Under the pieces are notes generated by a model. It saw only the letters and a program-made list of their open reading frames with translations, ran no database searches and was not told the origin of the DNA. This document shows positions 57,247-64,000 of a DNA stretch of 64,000 bases, piece after piece; position 1 is the first letter of the stretch, and every line of letters begins with the position of its first letter. This DNA is from G963665085 sp963665085 (lineage in GTDB: Bacteria > Bacteroidota > Bacteroidia > Bacteroidales > JAAAOM01), in contig CAXXXS010000001.1 in NCBI GenBank assembly GCA_963665085.2, forward strand, positions 4,030,001 through 4,094,000, in the 5' to 3' direction. Position numbers and translations under genes: made by a program.

Positions 57247-57367
57247 TTAAAAAAAATGTGCTTGTGTCATATCTAATATCAACTTACATGATATTTGATT
57301 CAATAGGATTTGGGATTGATGTAGGATTTACTTTTTTTGACGTAACTTTCTGTTTTTAAGTAGTTGA

Positions 57368-57658
57368 TTATTTGTTGTTTTGTAATTTATCCTTCTCAAT
57401 CCAATGCGCCTGGTTCATCAACGGATGACGTAACTCTATTGCTCCCTCTGCAGGGCATACAACAACACAATTGCCACAATACCAACATTCGCCGGGGAAT
57501 AAAACAACAGGAGTCTTTTTATCAGGATCGGTATTGGGTATAAAAACATCTACCTGGCAGATCTCTACACATTGGTTACATCCGATGCATTTTTCTTCGT
57601 TGAAAATTATTGGTTTTGAACCAGGCATTTCAGGTATCATCGTTCTTTTATCTGCCAT
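57368..57658 (-). CDS. Two-cluster 4Fe-4S ferredoxin, AprB-like
   Basis: 96 aa. Two CxxCxxCxxxC motifs (CIGCNQCVEIC at about 24-34 and CWYCGNCVVVC at about 59-69), separated by a short insert and followed by a charged tail. The pattern resembles the beta subunit of adenylylsulfate reductase but lacks its long C-terminal tail. Its start overlaps the flavoprotein gene by 11 bp, so the two are likely translationally coupled subunits of one oxidoreductase. It would pass electrons to or from the FAD subunit. Cytoplasmic. Confidence 0.88.
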   Translation of the reverse strand: MADKRTMIPEMPGSKPIIFNEEKCIGCNQCVEICQVDVFIPNTDPDKKTPVVLFPGECWYCGNCVVVCPAEGAIELRHPLMNQAHWIEKDKLQNNK

Positions 57659-59597
57659 AACTTTCGGTATTAATATATTCTGAATTGTATTTTTCGTAAT
57701 TATCTTGTAAATCGCCGTAGAAATCCTGCGTTAATTCCCTTGTTTCAATTTGGTTATTTTTTTGCTTTAACACTATGAGTTTTCTGTCTGCTTCTGTTTC
57801 TTCCTGATTTATATCTCCCCGATAAAAACACAAAGGCTTGGAATTGAGTTTACGTTCCCGAGAAGCATGTAATATTAGTTGGGCATTGGTAAGAATATCA
57901 AATACCTCGAGCAAACGAACCAATTCATGAGGATTATAAGCAAACGTATTGGGAACAATGTTTTCTTCATATTCCTGGAGTCTCAATAATCCTGTTTTTA
58001 ATAAATCATCGTATTTAATTTCTCCACAATAATTCTGCATCATCTTTGAGATTCCTTCATTTAGTTCTTTCCATCCGATGGCATTTTCTGGTTTGTTATG
58101 AATAGGAGCGTAGATTCTCTTTTTTTCTTTTTCTACTTGCTCCCTATCGATGTCAACTTGATTATTGTTTTCAGCAAAATCTGCGGCATGGCGTCCGGCA
58201 TAATATCCTGTAGATGCTGCATGGCCATAACAATTTGATGCGTAAAGAGCATCGCCAGCAACAAATAATCCATCTAAGTTTGTGGATAATTTCCAGTCAT
58301 TTAAGAATCCACCTGGTAAACCAAAAAGTTGTCGTTCCTGTGGTAAGAAGCTGGCAGAAGTCCAGCCTGTACCATAACACTGTAAAACATGCTTCTCAGG
58401 ATCGAACCCGGCTTTTTTATAGTTTTCGTAAATGGGGACTTTTGTTTTTCCTTCTTCACCAACCATCATACCCCAGATAACTTTTCGTTCCATCTCGGGT
58501 AAATTGGAGAGATCAGCATAAAACGGTAATTTATATCCTTCCTTCAGAAGTTTAGAAAAGGGAATAGTTTCAGGTCCGTCAATCTCATATTTCGGGTAGT
58601 CTATAGAGCCTCCTTTAAGAAAGAAGTGTTGATCTTTTGCTGGTAAAAAACGGTCTTCAACATTTTTTAATACATTACCATCACGATCAACATAGGGGAC
58701 TTCTTTACCTGTTGCATCAATCAATGAAGCTCCATACCAGGTGTTGTGATTGTTACCGGCACCATAAGGAGGATAACTTCTACCTGCTGCCGAGAATTCA
58801 GCGCCAACAGATTTTTCCATCATCGTAAATTCTGCTCCGGCTCTCCAGCCCATCGCATGTCCATCTCCAATGCATTGGGTTGGACGAAACTCACATAATC
58901 CTGTGTGTGTTGACGAAAATAACCATATACGTGCCGGCCTTGACATACACATGATACTGGATTTTCCTTTAAAAACAAAGAATTTTCCTGTTCTCGTGTG
59001 TATTCCGGTTGCCCCAATGCAGCGACCTCCTTGTTGCCCTTTTTCTGTCAATAAAGAGGTAACCATAACACGATCGATAATTTTTACGCCAAGCTTTTTA
59101 AGCTCACGATACATGGATGGTTTAAATGTTGTCCCCCAAATACGTAGCGTAATTTTATTTTCATAATCGTAAGCAAACATTAGTTTGGTCTCTTCATCAC
59201 GAAAGGCAGCACCTTTAAATTCATCATGGGTATCGCGAATTTTTCCACCCATTTTTTCAATGTCGAGCAGACGATCATATCCTTCCCTGCATTCAATATA
59301 GTGAGAGATTCCGTTATTATAGCCTTCATTATCATCCAGCATAGCCTGAGTAAGCTCTTCTGGTGTGACTTTTGAACAAGGATTTGTAGCAGCAGATTCC
59401 CAGTGATCACAACCAGAACCTCCTGCTCCACTCATTTTAGTAGCACCTTTTTCAACAAGAACAACATTTAATCCTTTACGGGCTGCTGCAATAGCAGCCA
59501 TGCATCCGGCTATTCCACCTCCCAAAACCAAGACATCTCCCTCAATGGTTTCTTCAACTTCCCATTCCAATGGATATGGCCATGTTAAATTCTGCAT
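57648..59597 (-). CDS. FAD-dependent oxidoreductase of the fumarate reductase/AprA type
   Basis: 649 aa, no signal peptide. The N-terminal dinucleotide-binding motif VLGGGIAGCMAAIAAARKG (residues 25-43) is followed by VLVEKG, the substrate/FAD core with GDGHAMGWRAGAEF, and a C-terminal helical domain (about 490-630) typical of succinate dehydrogenase/fumarate reductase flavoproteins and adenylylsulfate reductase alpha subunits. The AprA-like features come from pairing with a two-cluster ferredoxin; the sulfate-reduction genes sat and aprM are not seen here. It probably reduces or oxidises a small carboxylate or related compound imported by the adjacent symporter. The substrate is unassigned. 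Confidence 0.85.
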   Translation of the reverse strand: MQNLTWPYPLEWEVEETIEGDVLVLGGGIAGCMAAIAAARKGLNVVLVEKGATKMSGAGGSGCDHWESAATNPCSKVTPEELTQAMLDDNEGYNNGISHYIECREGYDRLLDIEKMGGKIRDTHDEFKGAAFRDEETKLMFAYDYENKITLRIWGTTFKPSMYRELKKLGVKIIDRVMVTSLLTEKGQQGGRCIGATGIHTRTGKFFVFKGKSSIMCMSRPARIWLFSSTHTGLCEFRPTQCIGDGHAMGWRAGAEFTMMEKSVGAEFSAAGRSYPPYGAGNNHNTWYGASLIDATGKEVPYVDRDGNVLKNVEDRFLPAKDQHFFLKGGSIDYPKYEIDGPETIPFSKLLKEGYKLPFYADLSNLPEMERKVIWGMMVGEEGKTKVPIYENYKKAGFDPEKHVLQCYGTGWTSASFLPQERQLFGLPGGFLNDWKLSTNLDGLFVAGDALYASNCYGHAASTGYYAGRHAADFAENNNQVDIDREQVEKEKKRIYAPIHNKPENAIGWKELNEGISKMMQNYCGEIKYDDLLKTGLLRLQEYEENIVPNTFAYNPHELVRLLEVFDILTNAQLILHASRERKLNSKPLCFYRGDINQEETEADRKLIVLKQKNNQIETRELTQDFYGDLQDNYEKYNSEYINTESYGR

Positions 59598-59600
59598 TTT

Positions 59601-61001
59601 TTATTTCGTTTTATCTGTTTTGCTTACAATAATTAAAACTATTAATGATGCTGAATAAGCAAAGAACAAACCTAAATCAGCATTAATGTATTCGCCTAAT
59701 CTTCCCGGGATTCCTGCCAGAAAAGATCCTACGCCAATAATACCTCCCACAAACATAGCTGCCACAGCACCTTTTTTAGTAGCCCCTTTCCAAAGTACGC
59801 CTCCAAGTAAAGGTACCAACAGGCTTCCCATATAAGGATAATTAAAAATGATAATGGCATCCAGGATACTGGTTATTTTAAATGAAAGGAGTATGCCAAT
59901 GGCTGCACTTAATCCAACAGTAATTCTGGATATCAACTTAGAATACTTTAAATTATCTAATTTTTCATTGGGATGTAAGAATCGATTATAGAAATCGCGT
60001 GAGAAAGTAGCACCCATAGCAACTAATAGTCCTGATGCACTGGACATGGCAGCTCCTAACATGGCTGCAATTACAACTCCCCCAAAAACGGGATTTAGAG
60101 ATTTGATTACCATGGCAGAGAAGACACCATCTTTAGCTTCAGGAACTAAATAATGCCCAATTGCACCAATGGATGATGCTAGAGTCCCTATGATGATAAC
60201 AACAATTCCGGCAATAATACACCCCCATTTGGCAGTCCATGTGTCTTTCGCAGATTGATAGCGGATATAAGCATCATATGATACTGATATTGCGATCAAA
60301 AATGGCACTACGAGATATATAAATTTTGTGAATGTTCCTTTGGGGATAAAAGGTGTGCCATAAACGGAACCTAATGAAATACCGTTACTTTTTAGTAATA
60401 ATGCAGAGGCAATTGCCAATACAGGAATACTAATAATTATTATAAAAGTATGAATTGAATCAGCAATGGCAACTCCCCACATTCCGCCTAAAGTACTATA
60501 AATAAGAATCACAACAGCACAAATAATAACTCCGGCGTAAAAGGGAATTCCAAAACCAGAGAGAATGCTGCCACAAGCCAATAGTTGAGCAATATAGATT
60601 CCTAATAAACTAGGTACATTACTTATCCATGCCCATAAACGAACCCATTTGTTAGAACCATATCTTGATTCGTAAAAATCTAAAGGGACAAAACTGTCTT
60701 TTTTGCGTAATTTACCAGCAACAAAAATTCCTGCAAGGATTAGTCCTCCTCCACAGCCAATTGCATACCACATACCTGGCCATATTCCCATCGATTCACC
60801 ATTAGAAGAGCCGCCTAAAATAATACCTGCACCAATCTGTACAGCAGATAGGGTTGCCGCTGTAAATAGAAGATTTAATTTTCGACCTGCAACCAAAAAA
60901 TCTGATGCTTTTTTGTTTTTTGTAGAAGAGAAGATTCCTGCTGCTATTAAGATGGCAAAATAGATACAGCAGATTATAATTACGATTATAGATTTATCCA
61001 T
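59601..61001 (-). CDS. Sodium:solute symporter (SSS family)
   Basis: 466 aa with 12-13 membrane helices. The N-terminal sequence (IIVIIICCIYFAILIAAGIF) and the conserved SDFLVAGRKLNLLFTAATLS and AVQIGAGIILGG segments mark the SSS (PF00474-like) family, with the sodium-site region SAASGLLVAMGATFSRDFYN further on. It imports sugars, carboxylates, amino acids or vitamins with Na+. It is the first gene of the operon and ends 3 bp before the flavoprotein gene, so the transported compound is likely the flavoprotein substrate or its precursor. Confidence 0.93.
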   Translation of the reverse strand: MDKSIIVIIICCIYFAILIAAGIFSSTKNKKASDFLVAGRKLNLLFTAATLSAVQIGAGIILGGSSNGESMGIWPGMWYAIGCGGGLILAGIFVAGKLRKKDSFVPLDFYESRYGSNKWVRLWAWISNVPSLLGIYIAQLLACGSILSGFGIPFYAGVIICAVVILIYSTLGGMWGVAIADSIHTFIIIISIPVLAIASALLLKSNGISLGSVYGTPFIPKGTFTKFIYLVVPFLIAISVSYDAYIRYQSAKDTWTAKWGCIIAGIVVIIIGTLASSIGAIGHYLVPEAKDGVFSAMVIKSLNPVFGGVVIAAMLGAAMSSASGLLVAMGATFSRDFYNRFLHPNEKLDNLKYSKLISRITVGLSAAIGILLSFKITSILDAIIIFNYPYMGSLLVPLLGGVLWKGATKKGAVAAMFVGGIIGVGSFLAGIPGRLGEYINADLGLFFAYSASLIVLIIVSKTDKTK

Positions 61002-61316
61002 TGTCGAAATATAGTCATTAGTTATTTAAAAATGGCTTTATTAAGGGAAGAGAATATTTTTAACTTTCAAAAATTTTAAAGTTTAATTCTTGGAGAGAAG
61101 TGTTATAGGTGTTGGTATTTAGGTAATTAAGAAGTAGGCGCAGAATTAACCTTTGGCTTATGGTTTGGTGTTTTTTTTGGATATCGTTTTTTGCTATGTA
61201 AATCTTCTCGGATTGTAAAAACAAAGAGGGTGCACAAAAAGTCTATTAACGAAGACATCTCTCTGCTCGATGTGACAAATTACTGACTTTTTGGACACAC
61301 TCTTTGATAGATTCAA
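61002..61316. repeat. Intergenic region with MITE-like element B (61223-61305)
   Basis: Terminal inverted repeats AAAGAGGGTGCACAAAAAGT(C) at 61223-61243 and (G)ACTTTTTGGACACACTCTTT at 61285-61305 differ at three positions over 21 bp; the 41-bp centre is unrelated to element A. The GACTTTTTGGAC motif of the right end is shared with element A. The rest of the 315-bp region between the symporter start and the T9SS protein stop shows nothing else recognisable. Confidence 0.65.
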
Positions 61317-64000
61317 TTATTTTTTAATGATTTTATAATTCTCGTTGTTTATTGTTAATATGTAAACACCCGCTGGCTGAGTTGATATATCAATGGTAAT
61401 TTTAGTTCCATCAATGATGCCTTCTTTAATTATTGTTCCAGATAATGAAACTAAGGTAAAGGGTGCCCCTTCATCTATATTCTCAATAATTATCGTATTG
61501 GCCGTGGGGTTTGGATATATTCCAATATCATTAATATTGGAGCTGTATATTGATGACGATAAAACAATTGTTAAAGTACCGGTATCGTAGATAAAATTGT
61601 AATTGTTGTCTTCCCCACCGGAAACAATAATGGCATTAGAATAAACGCCAGTATTGAGCGATTGATAGTTATTAACAGAAGCTGTAGGTTCATTGTCGAG
61701 AACAGTAACATCGTCTGTTTTTACAAAACCTTCATAAATTAGTTTATAAGAAGGTTCTGCATCTCCTAATACCACTGTAGTATCTTGTGCTGTTACTGTT
61801 AACGAAGCTTTGTTAATTGTTAAGGTAGCCGGTTGGTAGATATAATCATAATTATTATCTGAACCACCGGAAGCAATAATAGTATCAGGATATGTTCCTG
61901 CGTCAAGTGATTGGTAGCTGCTAACAGATACCGAAGGTTCATTGTCAAGAACGGTAACATCATCTGTTTTTACAAAACCTTCATAAATCAATTTATAAGA
62001 AGGTTCTGTATCACCAAAAACCACAGTGGTGTTTTGCGGTGTTACTGTTAATGAAGCTTTGTTAATTGTTAACGTAGCTGGTTGGTAAAATAAATCGTAA
62101 TTATTATCTGCGCCACCAGATGCTATTATTGTTTCAGGATACTGGCCAACACCTAGCAGATCGTAATTTGATACAGAGACAACAGGTTTTACATCAATCA
62201 CATCAAAATTATCACCTAACACAAAACCTTCGTACTGTAAATTATAAACAGGTGCGGTATTACCATATTTAATGGTAGTGTCTGTTACATTAATCAACAA
62301 TGTAGCTTTTGCAACATCAATTAGAATAGAGTCTCCAATTGACTTATACTTCATTATACTATCTGATTCCGGAGAAAATTCCATCCATATTTTTTCTTGT
62401 CCTGCCTGAGGGAACAATGATTCGTCAACTACAAATGTCCCTGGAATATCAGCAATACCATCATTATTAATTGCTTCAGCAGCAGAATCGCCATATGTTA
62501 TTTGTGTTGTCGTTGGCCAGGTAACAGTTGGAGAAATTCTTTCGTTGTATTCTACAACTCCAATGTCAATGGTATCATTATTTATCCTGCTATTAGCAAA
62601 AATATCTTCATCTGGCAGTATATTCGAAATATTAACCGTATCACCTGCATTTATACATACAGAGTTTTCTTTGATCCAATAGTTATCTTCGGCAAGCTGG
62701 GAATGAAACGGGGACTTATCTAGTCGGATATTACCTGTTCCTTCCAACAATGTATCCTGAATAGCACAATAACTTATGCTCGCATTATCGTTTACGTTAT
62801 ATATATTGTTTGGAGTATTCCCATAAGAAATAGTATTTTTTACAGTTGTTGTTACTCCCATATAGCTAAAATAATCCCCAAATAATATAAAACCTCCGGT
62901 TGCATTATTAGTGGTATTATATGCAGTATTGTTAATAAATGTGCAGTTAATTAAATTGAATTGAAGGCCGCTCTCAGTTGATGAAGCAGAATATAATCCC
63001 CCTGCATATTTACCCTTATTTCCATCAAACAAACAATTGATGAAGTTTCCACCTGTCGCTACAGCACCACCTGAATAGCTAGGAGGTGAAACACCCATTC
63101 CGGGTATTTCTGCACCAATATTTTCTTTAAAAGTGCAGTTGATAAAGTTGCTTTTCTCACTGTTTACCCCTCCGGCATAAGCCTGTACATCTTGTTTAAC
63201 ATGATTTTTATAGAAATAACAATCTGTAAGTTCTGAATTTGATACTTCAGCTCCACCCACAGAGCCGTGACTATTAGCATAATTATTGATAAATTTACAA
63301 TTATAAAGTTTGCAGTAATATGCTTCTATTCCTCCTTGTTTAGCTGAACTACTTTCGTCATCATAGTTGCCATTGTTTATAAATTCTGTGTTTTTTATAA
63401 TTGACCTACTTGAAAACAAACCTCCTGTTCCATAAATATCTCCCATAATTTTATTATTGTTAAAACTACAATCGTAGATCTCTCCATAGCTAATAGATGC
63501 CCCTCCACACTTGCTCCCGAAATTATCAGTAAAAATGCAATTTTTAAAAACTGCATTGTAATTAAATAATCCGAAAAGGCCACCATACGAACCACCTCCA
63601 TTTATAAATGTTAGGTTTTGTATTCCTATTTTTGTTGTTGCATCTAAAGCGTAAATGTAAAAGAGAGTGAAACTCTTATCTCCTTTTATGATGACATTGT
63701 TATCATCTTTCCCAATTATATATAAAGACTGGCTGCCAAAAGAAAAAGTTGTGTCTGCAAAAACAGTATCAACTTCAAAAGTAATGGTATCTCCGCTGTT
63801 TGCATTTTCAATTGCATAACGTAACATACCCATTTGTGGTTCAGTTTTATCATCATCCGTACGTGTCACGGTCAGTGGAGATGCAAATTCGTATGCGCCA
63901 ATATCTATGTAGCTGCCTGAAATGCGGGAGTTACCAATGATATCAGAAACAGGTAGTGTTATGTTTTCAATACTACCTTTATCCACACACGCACTGTTCT
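61317..64000 (-). CDS. T9SS-exported right-handed beta-helix protein with MBG repeats (5' end beyond window)
   Basis: The frame is open to the right edge (894 residues visible; it reads NSACVDKGS upstream of the first in-window GTG). The visible N-terminal part contains a choice-of-anchor Q motif (INGSACVDKG-like, DIGAYEF) and a parallel beta-helix with N-x-F-x-x-N repeats and GG turns (NCIFTDNFGSKCGGA, NCKFINNYANSHGS), suggesting polysaccharide lyase-like or adhesin folds. Then come three MBG units (about 560-810) and a T9SS sorting domain (IGIYPNPTANTIII; ends NYKIIKK). It would be outer-membrane secreted. The N-terminus and any catalytic domain are outside the window. Confidence 0.85.
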   Translation of the reverse strand, partial: NSACVDKGSIENITLPVSDIIGNSRISGSYIDIGAYEFASPLTVTRTDDDKTEPQMGMLRYAIENANSGDTITFEVDTVFADTTFSFGSQSLYIIGKDDNNVIIKGDKSFTLFYIYALDATTKIGIQNLTFINGGGSYGGLFGLFNYNAVFKNCIFTDNFGSKCGGASISYGEIYDCSFNNNKIMGDIYGTGGLFSSRSIIKNTEFINNGNYDDESSSAKQGGIEAYYCKLYNCKFINNYANSHGSVGGAEVSNSELTDCYFYKNHVKQDVQAYAGGVNSEKSNFINCTFKENIGAEIPGMGVSPPSYSGGAVATGGNFINCLFDGNKGKYAGGLYSASSTESGLQFNLINCTFINNTAYNTTNNATGGFILFGDYFSYMGVTTTVKNTISYGNTPNNIYNVNDNASISYCAIQDTLLEGTGNIRLDKSPFHSQLAEDNYWIKENSVCINAGDTVNISNILPDEDIFANSRINNDTIDIGVVEYNERISPTVTWPTTTQITYGDSAAEAINNDGIADIPGTFVVDESLFPQAGQEKIWMEFSPESDSIMKYKSIGDSILIDVAKATLLINVTDTTIKYGNTAPVYNLQYEGFVLGDNFDVIDVKPVVSVSNYDLLGVGQYPETIIASGGADNNYDLFYQPATLTINKASLTVTPQNTTVVFGDTEPSYKLIYEGFVKTDDVTVLDNEPSVSVSSYQSLDAGTYPDTIIASGGSDNNYDYIYQPATLTINKASLTVTAQDTTVVLGDAEPSYKLIYEGFVKTDDVTVLDNEPTASVNNYQSLNTGVYSNAIIVSGGEDNNYNFIYDTGTLTIVLSSSIYSSNINDIGIYPNPTANTIIIENIDEGAPFTLVSLSGTIIKEGIIDGTKITIDISTQPAGVYILTINNENYKIIKK
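61565..62310 (-). repeat. Tandem MBG-domain coding repeats, 249-bp period
   Basis: Three units of about 83 codons. Two are near identical over long stretches (anchors AACAGTAACATC at 61701 and AACGGTAACATC at 61950, exactly 249 bp apart) and a third, more diverged one lies at about 62080-62310. Each encodes the pattern SYKLIYEGFV ... ASGG-DNNY ... ATLTIN. Recent duplication is implied. Confidence 0.8.

Noticed and set aside
57368..59597. Assignment of the flavoprotein/ferredoxin pair as true AprAB of sulfate reduction
   Set aside because: The ferredoxin lacks the long AprB tail, and no sat or qmo genes are adjacent; the symporter linkage points to another substrate.
61565..62310. Regular repeats considered as a CRISPR array
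   Set aside because: The period is 249 bp, the repeats are coding (MBG domains) and there are no short unique spacers.

Overview
This is an AT-rich chromosomal window from a Bacteroidota bacterium. The markers are a SusC/SusD pair with an ECF sigma/FecR module, type IX secretion (T9SS) C-terminal sorting domains, BACON-like and MBG domains, lipobox-type secreted proteins, and promoters that fit the Bacteroidota -7 consensus TAnnTTTG. The abundance of glycosidases and the pairing of a superoxide reductase with a catalase-peroxidase suggest a polysaccharide-degrading anaerobe or microaerophile, perhaps Marinilabiliales/Prolixibacteraceae. That placement is inference. I saw no tRNA, rRNA or CRISPR array.

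Layout: (1) 1-6.1 kb, minus strand: ECF sigma, FecR anti-sigma, SusC receptor and a SusD lipoprotein cut by the window edge. This is the head of a polysaccharide utilisation locus (PUL) that continues to the left. (2) 6.3-12 kb: a secreted S37-type peptidase, a decayed rhuM gene facing a 42-aa basic ORF, and an apparent operon of a PIF1-like helicase with three small proteins. (3) 12-21.8 kb: an orphan PocR-PAS-PAS hybrid histidine kinase, rsgA, katG, superoxide reductase, a BACON-like lipoprotein, an ENPP-type phosphodiesterase and an EamA remnant. (4) 22-31.5 kb: an RND tripartite efflux operon, an Omp85-like barrel, a small secreted protein and a LytS/LytTR two-component pair. (5) 31.6-48 kb: a carbohydrate cluster. 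An alpha/beta hydrolase and a GH106-like enzyme lie on the plus strand; a second GH106-like enzyme, a GH43 and a GH2 lie on the minus strand, with an AraC regulator divergent from them. A HigBA toxin-antitoxin pair and an SDR sit between the two halves. No SusC/D belongs to this cluster. (6) 48-53.1 kb: a HEPN remnant, two secreted esterase-like proteins, a metallo-beta-lactamase-fold lipoprotein, an ABC permease/ATPase pair and a broken membrane protein gene. (7) 53.3-64 kb: a 1272-aa T9SS-exported glycosidase-like protein, a compact Na+ symporter / flavoprotein / two-cluster ferredoxin operon, and a T9SS-exported beta-helix protein with MBG repeats that runs off the right edge.

The enzymes of region 5 fit stepwise removal of rhamnose, galactose-type and arabinose/xylose-type sugars plus ester groups from a complex rhamnose-containing glycan. 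The flavoprotein operon (57.4-61.0 kb) looks like a substrate-uptake-and-reduction module of unknown substrate and is the least explained gene system here. Intergenic DNA holds several palindromic, MITE-like elements (16.0, 26.4, 39.3 and 61.2 kb) and a REP-like motif (5.46 and 7.70 kb).
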